NCBI GenBank assembly: GCA_035455445.1 | Contig: DATIFC010000197.1 | Coordinates: forward strand, 1 to 23,160 | Source of the DNA: AC-32 sp035455445 | GTDB taxonomy: Bacteria; Actinomycetota; Thermoleophilia; Gaiellales; Gaiellaceae | Length of the DNA: 23,160 nt | Direction: 5' to 3' | Shown here: positions 7,381 through 14,035 of the stretch, piece after piece | How positions within the stretch are numbered: the first letter of the stretch is position 1 | Layout of the letters: each line of letters starts with the position of its first letter | The notes under the pieces: model-generated | What the model was told of the DNA's origin: nothing | What the model saw: only the letters and a program-made list of their open reading frames with translations | Databases searched by the model: none | Translations under genes and position numbers: made by a program

Positions 7381-7755
7381 GTGTCCGAGCACCCGGTCTT
7401 CCGAGGCGGCGGTATCTCGTACCTGCGGATCCCCGCGACCGACCCGCACGCCTCGGCCGACTTCTACGAGGGCGTCTTCGGCTGGCGTGTGCGCCGCGAC
7501 CGTGAGGACCCGGCCTTCGAGGACGGCAGCGGCCACGTCATCGGCCACTTCCGCATCGACCACGCGGTCGCGGGCGAGGACGGCGTGCGGCCGTACGTCT
7601 TCGTCGAGAACCTCGACGAGGCGCTCGAGAAGATCCGCGCCCGCGGCTGCGAGATCGTGCGGGAGCCGTACCCCGAGGGCGACCTCTGGGTTGCGCTCTT
7701 CCGCGACCCCGCCGGCAACGTCGTCGGCGTCTGGCAGCACGGTCCACGCGGGTAG
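7381..7755 (+). CDS. VOC (glyoxalase/bleomycin-resistance fold) protein
   Basis: This 124-aa protein has the paired beta-alpha-beta-beta-beta units of the vicinal oxygen chelate fold. GISYLRIPATDPHASADFYE opens the first unit and leads into FGWRV. YVFVENLDEALEKIRARGCE opens the second, which closes with ALFRDPAGNVVGVWQ. Related proteins are lyases, dioxygenases, antibiotic-binding proteins or uncharacterised. The usual metal ligands are not clearly conserved, so catalysis is uncertain. GTG 7381 is chosen because a GATAAT hexamer sits six nt upstream. The F420-type oxidoreductase begins 26 nt after its stop, so the two likely share one transcript. Confidence 0.8.
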   Translation: MSEHPVFRGGGISYLRIPATDPHASADFYEGVFGWRVRRDREDPAFEDGSGHVIGHFRIDHAVAGEDGVRPYVFVENLDEALEKIRARGCEIVREPYPEGDLWVALFRDPAGNVVGVWQHGPRG

Positions 7756-7781
7756 CCAAACCGGCGCAGGTGCGATCGTCG

Positions 7782-8828
7782 ATGCGCTTCAGCTACCAGC
7801 TCCTGCCGGAGCAGCCCCTCGACGAGCTGCTCGACCTGATCGAGCTGATGGACGAGCTCGGCTTCTGGGCCTGCTACAGCGCGGACGAGACCTACCACAA
7901 GGACATGTGGTCGCTGTTCGCCGCCGCGGCAGGGCGGACGTCGCACCTTCGGATGGGGCCGGAGGTGACGCATGTGATCCTGAAGGACCCGACGATCATC
8001 GCCCAGCAGGCCGCGACGCTCGACGAGCTCACCGGGGGCCGCGCGGAGCTCGTCTTCAGCACCGGGAACTTCGCGATGCTGCAGCAGTACCGTTTCGACC
8101 TCGCCGGGATGAAGCCGATCGCGCGCCTGCGCGAGGCGCACGAGGTGATGTCGAGGTTCCTGGCCGACGGGACGATCGACTTCGAGGGCTCGTACTACGC
8201 GTACGCAGGGCTCTTCACCGCCGCGCGGCCGATCCAGCGGCCGTTCCCGATCAAGCTCGGCGGGATGCGTGGGCCGCGCTCCTTCGAGCTCGCGGGCGAG
8301 ATCGCGGACGGGCTGCACACGGCGCTCGCGTACACGCGCGAGGCGCTCGACTTCACCGCCGCCGCCTTTCGTCGCGGCGCCGAGAGGGCGGGGCGCGACT
8401 GGACTGAGCTCGACCTCGCCGACAACGTCCTCGGCGCGATCGGGGAGGACGCAGAGCCCGCCCGCGAGGCCGCGCGCATCGTCGCTGCGTTCTACATCTC
8501 CTCCATGCCGGCGGAGCTGCTGGAGCGAAACGGCGTCGACGCGTCCGAGGTCGCACCCGCAGTCGACGCTTTCCGGCGGGGTGACGTGCAGCGGGCCCTG
8601 GAGCTGACGCCCCCGGAGGCCGCCGACGCCCTCACCGTCGCCGGTACCCCCCAGGACTGGCGCGGCTGGCTCGAGCGGGACTTCGCGCCGAGCGGCTTCG
8701 GCCACGTGCTCGTGACCTTCGCCGACCCTTTCCTCGTCGAGAGCTGGTCGGGGGTCACGATCGAGGGGCTCCCGCCACTGCAAGATCAGCTGCGGCTCTT
8801 CCACGACGAGGTGATGTCGCGCTCGTGA
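7782..8828 (+). CDS. LLM-class, probably F420-dependent, oxidoreductase
   Basis: This 348-aa protein has the (beta/alpha)8 barrel of the luciferase-like monooxygenase family. FGMs of the F420 branch are visible: LLDLIELMDELGFWACYSADE near the N-terminus, LRMGPEVTHVILKDPTIIAQ, and AATLDELTGGRAELVFSTGN. The last is the hallmark loop where the barrel binds the deazaflavin. IKLGGMRGPRSFELAGEIADG is the phosphate-binding end. Such enzymes move hydride between F420 and substrates such as sugars, alcohols or methylene-tetrahydromethanopterin. The substrate here is not assignable. ATG 7782 is preferred over an in-frame GTG at 7770 because CAGGTG lies nine nt before it and the core begins immediately. 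The stop overlaps the acylphosphatase start (GTGA). Confidence 0.85.
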   Translation: MRFSYQLLPEQPLDELLDLIELMDELGFWACYSADETYHKDMWSLFAAAAGRTSHLRMGPEVTHVILKDPTIIAQQAATLDELTGGRAELVFSTGNFAMLQQYRFDLAGMKPIARLREAHEVMSRFLADGTIDFEGSYYAYAGLFTAARPIQRPFPIKLGGMRGPRSFELAGEIADGLHTALAYTREALDFTAAAFRRGAERAGRDWTELDLADNVLGAIGEDAEPAREAARIVAAFYISSMPAELLERNGVDASEVAPAVDAFRRGDVQRALELTPPEAADALTVAGTPQDWRGWLERDFAPSGFGHVLVTFADPFLVESWSGVTIEGLPPLQDQLRLFHDEVMSRS

Positions 8829-9091
8829 TCCGCCGCCGGGTCGTCGTGCAGGGCTACGTGCAGGGTGTCGGCTTTCGCTACTGGATCGCGCGCGCGGCAG
8901 AGACCCGAGGCGTGGCCGGCCGGGCCGAGAACCGCCCGGACGGCTCGGTCGAGATCGTGCTCGAGGGAGACCGCGAGGCGGTCGAGTCGCTCGAGCGCCT
9001 CTGCCGCGAGGGCCCGCACAGCGCGGTCGTCCGAGACGTCGAGGTCGTCGAGGAGCAGCCCGAGGGCCTGCGGGGCTTCTCGACGCGCTAG
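8825..9091 (+). CDS. acyP: Acylphosphatase
   Basis: This 88-aa protein matches the usual acylphosphatase length of about 90 aa. It shows signature 1, YVQGVGFRYW, with catalytic Arg18, and signature 2, ENRPDGSVEIVLEG, with catalytic Asn36. The ferredoxin-like sandwich pattern continues to FSTR. The enzyme hydrolyses acyl phosphates such as acetyl phosphate or 1,3-bisphosphoglycerate in the cytoplasm. The usual GWVRN before NRPDG is changed to GRAEN, keeping the Asn. The GTG start overlaps the TGA of the F420-type gene by four bases, a sign of translational coupling. A strong stem-loop follows the stop. Confidence 0.92.
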   Translation: MIRRRVVVQGYVQGVGFRYWIARAAETRGVAGRAENRPDGSVEIVLEGDREAVESLERLCREGPHSAVVRDVEVVEEQPEGLRGFSTR

Positions 9092-9097
9092 GCGGTC

Positions 9098-9133
9098 GCA
9101 GAACCGCGCGCCGGATCCGACGCGCGGTTCTGC
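9098..9133. terminator. 13-bp stem-loop, probably bidirectional
   Basis: Perfect arms GCAGAACCGCGCG and CGCGCGGTTCTGC enclose a 10-nt loop that itself contains the palindrome CGGATCCG. It sits between the convergent ends of the acylphosphatase gene and the 63-aa gene. There is no U-tract, so Rho-independent activity is uncertain. Confidence 0.6.
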
Positions 9134-9147
9134 TCGGCACCGGCGGC

Positions 9148-9339
9148 TCATGCGCGGTACACCGGTGCGCGGCGGGGGATGACCCACCGCAGCCGCGACC
9201 ACGCCGACCGCACGGCCCGCTTCACCTGGGCGGATGCCCTCGACTCGGCCTGCGCCTGGGCGCGCCGGTACTCGTCCCGCAGCTCGGCCACCCGCTCCTG
9301 CTGGCGTTGCCGGTGGAAGTCGGAATCGTAGTAGAACAC
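9148..9339 (-). CDS. Small basic protein of unknown function (63 aa)
   Basis: I do not recognise this protein. It begins MFYYDSDFHRQRQQER. It continues as a long, highly charged helix rich in Arg, Gln, Glu and Ala, and ends WVIPRRAPVYRA. It is strongly basic with no membrane segment. It is judged real because third codon positions are almost all G or C, and because AAAGGAGGTGA, a near-perfect Shine-Dalgarno, lies seven to eight nt before GTG 9339. A GTG at 9348 in the same frame would overlap that site and is rejected. The start and Shine-Dalgarno can both be paired in the leader hairpin at 9337-9402, so translation is probably controlled. Nucleic-acid or ribosome binding is possible from charge alone, a weak inference. 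Confidence 0.65.
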   Translation of the reverse strand: MFYYDSDFHRQRQQERVAELRDEYRRAQAQAESRASAQVKRAVRSAWSRLRWVIPRRAPVYRA

Positions 9340-9402
9340 CTTTTTCACCTCCTTTCGCCTGTGGTCTCGACCCGAAGTCGAGTCCCGGCGAGGAGGAAGG
9401 TG
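9337..9402 (-). promoter_or_regulatory. Leader hairpin that pairs both the Shine-Dalgarno and the GTG start of the 63-aa gene
   Basis: On the minus strand four nested arms pair. CACCTT (9402-9397) pairs with AAGGTG (9342-9337, containing the start codon). CCTCCT (9396-9391) pairs with AGGAGG (9353-9348, the Shine-Dalgarno). CGCC (9390-9387) pairs with GGCG (9359-9356). CTCGAC (9382-9377) pairs with GTCGAG (9371-9366) around loop TTCGG. All 22 pairs are Watson-Crick. Bulges of 5 and 2 nt lie only on the 3' arm. In this fold the ribosome cannot reach the start. Confidence 0.6.
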
Positions 9403-9405
9403 TCC

Positions 9406-9440
9406 GGAAATCAGCGTGCTTGCGCTAGTGCGTGATTTCC
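9406..9440 (-). promoter_or_regulatory. Second leader hairpin upstream of the RBS-sequestering hairpin
   Basis: Arms GGAAATCA and TGATTTCC pair perfectly. Inside, CGC-ACTA-GCG extends the stem, with a 9-nt bulge. An alternative inner stem GCG-CAAGCA-CGC is mutually exclusive with it. It ends only 3 nt before the arm that pairs the start codon, so the two could communicate. Confidence 0.45.
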
Positions 9441-9502
9441 ACGCCTGATTTGCAGCTCCGGTGCTTCGATGAGCCGCTGCTCCGGCTCGGGATCGACTCG
9501 GG

Positions 9503-9540
9503 CTATGTCGCTGACCTGAGTGACACGGACTCGCTCCTTT
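9503..9540 (-). promoter_or_regulatory. Possible leader mini-ORF with its own Shine-Dalgarno
   Basis: AAAGGAG (9540-9534) stands 7 nt before GTG 9526. The frame reads seven codons (Met-Ser-Leu-Arg-Ser-Ala-Thr) to a TAG ending at 9503. Spacing is ideal. It lies about 160 nt upstream of the 63-aa gene, with the two hairpins between, as in attenuator leaders. It is short, so chance cannot be excluded. Confidence 0.3.
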
Positions 9541-9580
9541 CTTCGACCTGTTCGGCTGTTTCGCCTCTGAAACGACGAAA

Positions 9581-9598
9581 GCGACCCTTCCGGGTCGC
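9581..9598 (-). terminator. Rho-independent-like terminator after the 42-aa gene
   Basis: On the minus strand GCGACCC-GGAA-GGGTCGC forms a 7-bp stem with a GNRA-type tetraloop. It is followed by TTTCGTCGTTT. It lies 30 nt after the stop of the 42-aa gene and before the leader of the 63-aa gene, so it could also act as an attenuator. Confidence 0.65.
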
Positions 9599-9628
9599 CC
9601 TCGGTGGACGTTGCTCGGCTGTTCGTGT

Positions 9629-9757
9629 CTAGCCGGAGCGCCTCCAGTCGAGGACTTCCAGAGGGGCGAGACCGCCGTCACGCGTCTCCGCGAGTGCGAA
9701 TGCGTTCGCCGGGGCGGAGACGACGATCGGGCGATTTGTCTTGAACTGACCGACCAT
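9629..9757 (-). CDS. Unrecognised 42-aa peptide gene with its own promoter, RBS and terminator
   Basis: The peptide begins MVGQFKTNRPIVVSAPAN and ends LEVLDWRRSG. I do not recognise it. It has no signal peptide, no cysteine and no membrane helix. It is judged real because GGAAGGAGG lies eight nt before the ATG, a promoter candidate (TTGCGC, 17 nt, TAATGT) lies at 9791-9819, and a terminator hairpin follows. Most third codon positions are G or C, but less extremely than in its neighbours. The S9 peptidase gene ends 92 nt upstream on the same strand. It might be a small regulator, or a peptide encoded ahead of the 63-aa gene by read-through. No modification enzyme is nearby, so a modified-peptide precursor is not supported. 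Confidence 0.55.
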   Translation of the reverse strand: MVGQFKTNRPIVVSAPANAFALAETRDGGLAPLEVLDWRRSG

Positions 9758-9790
9758 GTAGCGATCCTCCTTCCCCGAATTAGGCGCGAG

Positions 9791-9819
9791 ACATTACACG
9801 CGCGAGACGGCCGGCGCAA
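9791..9819 (-). promoter_or_regulatory. Promoter candidate for the 42-aa gene
   Basis: On the minus strand TTGCGC is followed after 17 nt by TAATGT. This gives a leader of roughly 27 nt carrying a strong Shine-Dalgarno. Confidence 0.45.
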
Positions 9820-9849
9820 GGCAATATCGGCGCGGATTTCGGGTCAGGG

Positions 9850-11724
9850 TCAGACGTGCCGCGCGAGCCAGTCGCTGATGCGGTTCCAGGCGTCGATCTG
9901 GTGCTCGCGCTCCGTCCAGCCGTGGCCCTCGCGCGGGTAGACGACGAGCTCCGTCTCGCAGCCCGCCTCGGTCAGTGCGTTGTAGAACTCGACCGCCTGG
10001 GAGAGCGGCGTGCAGAGGTCGTCCTCGCCGTGGAGGATCAGCGTCGGCGTCCTCGAGCTCCGCGCGTGGTAGACCGGTGAGCGGCGCGTGTACTCCCCGG
10101 TCGCGTCCCACGGGTCGGCCTGCAGGTAGAGGCGGTCGAACTGGCCGATGTTGGTCGTCGCGTGGAAGCTGACCCAGTCGGTGACGACCGCCATCGGCAT
10201 CGCGGCGGCGAAGCGGTCGGTCTGGGTCGGCGCCCAGCAGGCCATGAAGCCGCCGTAGCTCCCGCCGGTGATCGCCACCCGCCTGTCGTCCACGACCCCC
10301 TCGCGCGCGAGCGCGTCGATGCCGGTGAGGATGTCCTGCAGGTCGCCGCCGCCCATGTCGCCCAAATTGGCCTCCGCGAACTCCGGCCCGCGCCCGACGC
10401 TGCCACGCACGTTGGGCATCAGCACCGCGTAGCCCGCGCCGGTGAAGAGCTGCGGGAAGCCCTGCGCCGGCGCGAATCCCCACGACCACGAGCCGGTCGG
10501 GCCGCCGTGGACGTCGACGACGAGCGGGAGCGGGCCCTCGTCGCGGTCGCGCGGGAGTGCGAGCAGGCCCTCGATCTCGAGCGCGTCGGACGACTTCCAG
10601 CGGTAGGCGCGCCACTCCACGGTCGCCAGCTTGGGCGCGACCCTGGCGTTGAGGCTCGTCAGCGTCTGCCGCTCGCCGTCCTCGAGCAGCACGACCTCGG
10701 GCGGGTCGTGCGCGCTCTCCCAGGCGGTAGCCACCCTCGAGCCGTCGGCGCTGGCCGCGATCGCCGGTGCGTAGCGCGGCCCGAGCGTGACGTCGCCGCC
10801 CGCGAGCTCCACGTAGGAGCCGTCGAGCGAGAGCCGGCCGGCGAAGGTGCCCGAGTCGCGGAAGCCCGCGACCCAGAGCGTGTCCTCGTCGGCGAAGTCG
10901 ATGTGCCCCGCGTGCAGCTCCGGCGCGAGCTGGCCCTGCCCGAGCACGTGCACCGTGCCGGCGAGCGTGCCGCGGTCGGACGAGAAGCCCTCCACCCACG
11001 CAACGCGCCCGCCCAGCGAGATCCGAGGTGACTGCAGCTGCCACTTCGGCACGTGCACCCGCTCGACCGAGCGCGCGTCGAGGTCGACGAGGCCGAGCCA
11101 GGCGTCGTACCAGGCGCTCTCGGAGGGCTCGTCCGTGCAGACGGCCGCCACCTTGCCGCCAGCCCAGCCGAGCTCGAAGACGTTGACGCCCTCGGGCGTG
11201 ACGTCGCTCGTCGCGCCGTTCTCGGCCTCGACGAGCCAGAGCCGCCGCCAGAAGCGCGCGGGCCGGAAGACCTTCGGGTCCTGCGCCTCGGCGCCCGCCT
11301 CCTCGATCTTCGTCGCGGATTCCGCGCCCGCGCGGTCGGCGCCGATGTCGGCGGCGAGCACGAGCAGCCGCGCGCCGTCGGGGGACCAGCGGATCTCCTC
11401 GACCGAGCCCGGGATCTCGCCGAGCTCGGCGCCGTCGACCCAGAGCGAGCGGCGCCCCTCGTGACCCTTGTCGGCCGCGTACGCGAGCCGCGTGCCGTCA
11501 GGCGAGAAGCGCGGAAGGGCGCCGGCCTCGCCCGGCTGCAGCTCGCCGCCGACCTCTCCGACCCAGAGACGCGTCTCGAGCGGCTTGCCCTGCTCGCGGA
11601 AGGAGGCCGAGACGACGGCCGCGACCCGTGACCCGTCGGGCGAGAGGGCGACCTCGGCCGGTCGCAGGAGCTGCATCGCCAGCTCGGGCGTGACCTTCTC
11701 GGCGGGCGCGGTGACGGCATCCAT
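9850..11724 (-). CDS. S9-family prolyl-oligopeptidase-type peptidase (acylaminoacyl peptidase-like)
   Basis: This 624-aa protein has a normal S9C length. Residues from about 20 to 360 form the beta-propeller, with PD40 motifs such as VALSPDGSRVA, PRFSPDGTRLAY and IRWSPDGARLL. The C-terminal alpha/beta-hydrolase domain (about 385-624) has VDVHGGPTGSWSW, nucleophile elbow GGSYGG (Ser489), HGEDDLCTP (Asp569) and REGHGW (His601), a complete triad. It cuts short peptides, often releasing N-terminal blocked residues, in the cytoplasm; no signal peptide is seen. ATG 11724 is chosen because TAGCAT lies eight nt upstream. Reading further upstream would run antisense to the SRPBCC gene. The typical HGxxDxRVP is HGEDDLCTP here, an acceptable variant. 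Confidence 0.92.
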   Translation of the reverse strand: MDAVTAPAEKVTPELAMQLLRPAEVALSPDGSRVAAVVSASFREQGKPLETRLWVGEVGGELQPGEAGALPRFSPDGTRLAYAADKGHEGRRSLWVDGAELGEIPGSVEEIRWSPDGARLLVLAADIGADRAGAESATKIEEAGAEAQDPKVFRPARFWRRLWLVEAENGATSDVTPEGVNVFELGWAGGKVAAVCTDEPSESAWYDAWLGLVDLDARSVERVHVPKWQLQSPRISLGGRVAWVEGFSSDRGTLAGTVHVLGQGQLAPELHAGHIDFADEDTLWVAGFRDSGTFAGRLSLDGSYVELAGGDVTLGPRYAPAIAASADGSRVATAWESAHDPPEVVLLEDGERQTLTSLNARVAPKLATVEWRAYRWKSSDALEIEGLLALPRDRDEGPLPLVVDVHGGPTGSWSWGFAPAQGFPQLFTGAGYAVLMPNVRGSVGRGPEFAEANLGDMGGGDLQDILTGIDALAREGVVDDRRVAITGGSYGGFMACWAPTQTDRFAAAMPMAVVTDWVSFHATTNIGQFDRLYLQADPWDATGEYTRRSPVYHARSSRTPTLILHGEDDLCTPLSQAVEFYNALTEAGCETELVVYPREGHGWTEREHQIDAWNRISDWLARHV

Positions 11725-11732
11725 TCCGCGCG

Positions 11733-11738
11733 ATGCTA
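11733..11738 (-). promoter_or_regulatory. -10 hexamer for the S9 peptidase
   Basis: TAGCAT on the minus strand ends 8 nt before ATG 11724. No -35 is obvious. Confidence 0.45.
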
Positions 11739-11777
11739 AGCCAAGCCTCCGCCCGCGTGCCGGGGAGCGGCTCCGAC

Positions 11778-11783
11778 TACGAT
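11778..11783 (+). promoter_or_regulatory. -10 hexamer for the SRPBCC gene
   Basis: TACGAT ends 7 nt before GTG 11791. The two divergent -10 elements of this 66-bp gap are only 39 bp apart, so polymerases on them would interfere. Confidence 0.5.
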
Positions 11784-11790
11784 CCCCGGG

Positions 11791-12225
11791 GTGACGCCGC
11801 CGGTCAGCAGCAGACGCGAGATCGAGGTCGCGGCGCCGCCCGAGGTCGTCTGGGAGGTCCTGACCGAGTTCGACCGCTGGCCGGAGTGGAACCCGGACGT
11901 GAAGTCGATGTCGTACGAGGGCCCGCTCGCCCCCGGCTCGGTCTTCCGGTGGAAGGCAGGGCCGGGCACGATCGTCTCGACGCTCGAGTCGGTCGACCCG
12001 CCGCGCGGCGTCAGCTGGCGGGGCCGGACGATGTCGGTCCGCGCGCTCCACGAGTGGCGCCTCGAGCCGCGCGAGGGCGGCACGCGCGTGGAGACGGAGG
12101 AGTCGTTCTCGGGGCTGCTGGCACGGCTGATGCGCGGCTCGCTGCAGAAGACGCTCGACCGGACGCTCGAGCAGGGCCTCGAGCACCTGAAGCGCGAGGC
12201 CGAGCGGCGCGCCGCCGCGTCCTAG
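11791..12225 (+). CDS. SRPBCC-family protein (polyketide cyclase/dehydrase-like)
   Basis: This 144-aa protein has the START/Bet v 1-like helix-grip fold. REIEVAAPPEVVWEVLTEFDRWPEWNPDV is the opening strand-helix of the family. The strands around SVFRWKAGPGTIVSTLESVDPP and HEWRLEPREGGTRVETEES line a hydrophobic cavity. A long C-terminal helix ends the fold (about 110-140). Such proteins bind a hydrophobic ligand; most small bacterial ones have no known function, and none can be assigned here. GTG 11791 is supported by TACGAT seven nt upstream. Its TAG stop shares CTAG with the stop of the histidine kinase on the other strand. Confidence 0.82.
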   Translation: MTPPVSSRREIEVAAPPEVVWEVLTEFDRWPEWNPDVKSMSYEGPLAPGSVFRWKAGPGTIVSTLESVDPPRGVSWRGRTMSVRALHEWRLEPREGGTRVETEESFSGLLARLMRGSLQKTLDRTLEQGLEHLKREAERRAAAS

Positions 12226-13226
12226 GAAGCGTCTGCCAGCGGCAGCGTGAAGGAGACGCGCGCGCCGCCACCTGCGCGGTTCTCGGCCCAGATCCGGCCG
12301 CCGTGGGCCTCGACCAGCCCCTGGGCGATCGCGAGGCCGAGCCCCGAGCCGCCGCTCGCCCGGGTGCGCGAGTCGTCCGCGCGCCAGAAGCGCTCGAACA
12401 TCCGCTGCGGCGCCCCGTCGGGGAGGCCTCCTCCCTCGTCCTCGACCGCGACGACCACGTGGTCGGTGTCCTTCTCGGCCACGACCGCGACCGCGCCGCT
12501 CGGCCGCGAGTGCCGGACGGCGTTGCTGAGCAAGTTCAGGAGCACGCGCTGAACCTTGTCGGGCGCGACCCTGACGACCGGACCCGACGGATCGACCCGC
12601 GAGGCGAGCCGGACATCGTGCGCGCGGGCGTCGGCGGCGAGCGCCTCCACGCACGACGAGACGAGCTCGCCGAGCGGCGCGTCACGCAGTTCGAGGCGCA
12701 GCACGCCTGCGTCGATGAGCGCCAGCTCGAACAGGTCGTCGACGAGGCGGGAGAGGATCTCGGTCTGCGCGCGGACCGCGGGCAGGTACTCGTCAGGCGT
12801 CGCGAGCCCGTCCTCGAGCGCCTCGACCATCGCGCGCAGGGACGCGAGCGGGGTCCGCAGGTCGTGGCTCGCCCACGCCACGAGCTCGCGCCTCGCGTCG
12901 AACAGGCGCTCGATGCTCGCCGCCATCTCGTTGAACGTGAGCCCGAGCTCCCGCAGCTCGCGCGGCCCCGACTCCGAGGCCCGCGCGCTGAGCTCCCCGG
13001 CCGCCAGCCGCCTCGATGCCGCGCCCAGCCGGTCGAGAGGCCGCAGGATCTCCCTGCCGAGCAGCAGCGCCCCGGCGAGGGCGCACAGGGCGGAAGCGGC
13101 CGCGACGAGCCAGAAGGTCGTCTCCTCGTGCATGCCGAACATCACGAGCCCCGAGCCGACCACGACGGCGAGCGGCAGGCAGACGGCCGCGATCGCGAGG
13201 ACGGCGAGCTGAGCCCTGATGCTCAC
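12222..13226 (-). CDS. Sensor histidine kinase with minimal sensor (HAMP-HisKA-HATPase)
   Basis: This 334-aa protein has two N-terminal membrane helices (about 5-30 and 38-58). They are joined by only eight or so exposed residues, so no periplasmic sensor domain is present. HAMP follows (about 57-110). The H-box ELVAWASHDLRTPLASL has phospho-His121. The ATPase domain shows the N-box LLNLLSNAVRHS, the G1 box VEDEGGGLPD and the G2 box GGSGLGLAIAQGLV. It autophosphorylates on His and passes phosphate to the response regulator encoded just upstream. The GTG start overlaps that gene's TGA (GTGA), so the pair is one operon. The signal may be sensed within the membrane or through a partner. The 3' end overlaps the SRPBCC stop. 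Confidence 0.92.
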   Translation of the reverse strand: MSIRAQLAVLAIAAVCLPLAVVVGSGLVMFGMHEETTFWLVAAASALCALAGALLLGREILRPLDRLGAASRRLAAGELSARASESGPRELRELGLTFNEMAASIERLFDARRELVAWASHDLRTPLASLRAMVEALEDGLATPDEYLPAVRAQTEILSRLVDDLFELALIDAGVLRLELRDAPLGELVSSCVEALAADARAHDVRLASRVDPSGPVVRVAPDKVQRVLLNLLSNAVRHSRPSGAVAVVAEKDTDHVVVAVEDEGGGLPDGAPQRMFERFWRADDSRTRASGGSGLGLAIAQGLVEAHGGRIWAENRAGGGARVSFTLPLADAS

Positions 13227-13903
13227 GCGCGCACCCGGTAGCCGGCGCCCCAGACGGTCTCGAGCAGCTCGGGCCGCGACGGGTCGCGCTCGAGCTTCTC
13301 GCGCAGGCGCCGCACGTGGACGGTCACCGTTCCGGTGTCGAGCGCGGCCGAGTAGCCCCAGACGCGGTTCATCAGCTGGTCGCGAGAGAAGACACGCCCC
13401 GGATTCGACGCCAGGAACCACAGCAGGTCGAACTCCCTGGCGGTCAAGGCGATCGGCTCGCCGTCTCGCCTCGCCTCGCGCCTGGCGGCGTCGAGCTCGA
13501 GCGGGCCCAACGAGACGCGCTCGCGCGGCGGCCTCCCCGAGCGCGCGCGCCGCAGGACGGTCTTCACCCGCGTTGCCAGCTCGCGCGGCGAGAATGGCTT
13601 CGTCACGTAGTCGTCGGCCCCGAGCTCGAGCCCGACGATCCGGTCCGCCTCCTCGACCCGGGCGGTGAGCAGGATCACCGGCAGCTCGGAGCTCGACCTG
13701 ATCCAGCGGCAGAGCGCGAGCCCGTCCGTGTCCCCGGGAAGCATCACGTCGAGGAGGACGAGGCTCAACCGCTCCCGCTCGATCAGCCGGCGCGCCGCGT
13801 CGCCGCTCTCGGCGGTCAGCACTCTGTGGCCGTCGCGCTCCAGGTACCGCGTCACGACGTCGCGGACCAGCGGCTCGTCGTCGACGACAAGGACGGTCGT
13901 CAT
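13223..13903 (-). CDS. OmpR/PhoB-family response regulator
   Basis: This 226-aa protein has a receiver domain with acidic pocket VVDDEP (Asp8, Asp9), phospho-acceptor Asp52 in LVLLDVMLPG, a switch Thr in ILLTARV and the Lys of DDYVTKPFSP. It then has a winged-helix DNA-binding domain (about 130-225). ALTAREFDLLWFLA, FSRDQLMNRVWGY and VTVHVRRLREKLE form the recognition helix and wing, and VWGAGYRV closes the domain. It binds direct or inverted repeat sites when phosphorylated. It is translated just ahead of its kinase (GTGA overlap). CAAAGT ends six nt before the ATG, so the mRNA may be leaderless. A CCTTACGAGTTC site lies just upstream and has a partner by the divergent gene, suggesting autoregulation. 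Confidence 0.94.
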   Translation of the reverse strand: MTTVLVVDDEPLVRDVVTRYLERDGHRVLTAESGDAARRLIERERLSLVLLDVMLPGDTDGLALCRWIRSSSELPVILLTARVEEADRIVGLELGADDYVTKPFSPRELATRVKTVLRRARSGRPPRERVSLGPLELDAARREARRDGEPIALTAREFDLLWFLASNPGRVFSRDQLMNRVWGYSAALDTGTVTVHVRRLREKLERDPSRPELLETVWGAGYRVRA

Positions 13904-13909
13904 CCCGGC

Positions 13910-13915
13910 ACTTTG
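13910..13915 (-). promoter_or_regulatory. -10 hexamer for the two-component operon
   Basis: CAAAGT on the minus strand ends 6 nt before ATG 13903. It is a weaker match than the others but keeps A2/T6. Confidence 0.35.
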
Positions 13916-13946
13916 CCTGCCCGAAGCCTCGTGACGGCTGCGGAGG

Positions 13947-13958
13947 CCTTACGAGTTC
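13947..13958. promoter_or_regulatory. Candidate response-regulator site 1
   Basis: CCTTACGAGTTC here is followed by a second CCTTA 11 bp later, the half-site spacing typical of OmpR/PhoB regulators. It lies just upstream of the likely -35 area of the regulator operon. Confidence 0.4.
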
Positions 13959-14035
13959 CTTAATCCGCACCCTGCCGGGCAGCCCCGAACCGCTTTCCCG
14001 CGGCTTCCCGCACCGGCCGTGGGAGGCGAGTTCGC

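Noticed and set aside
4930..7740. Very long open frame (936 codons) on the minus strand opposite the multicopper oxidase.
   Set aside because: It mirrors the codon bias of the plus-strand genes. The plus strand has full copper motifs; the minus product is low-complexity with no domain.
9337..9540. A known riboswitch or T-box class in the structured leader.
   Set aside because: I could not match any conserved core (no T-box sequence, no cobalamin, TPP or SAM signature), so it is described only as an unassigned leader.
9432..9632. Plus-strand frame of 66 codons.
   Set aside because: It has many A/T third positions, no ribosome site, and runs antisense through the terminator and the 42-aa gene.
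9629..9757. The 42-aa peptide as a ribosomally made, modified peptide precursor.
   Set aside because: No maturation enzyme, exporter or leader motif is found within the window.
11725..12654. Upstream extension of the S9 peptidase frame by 310 codons.
   Set aside because: It is antisense to the SRPBCC gene and part of the kinase gene. The real start at 11724 has a -10 eight nt upstream.
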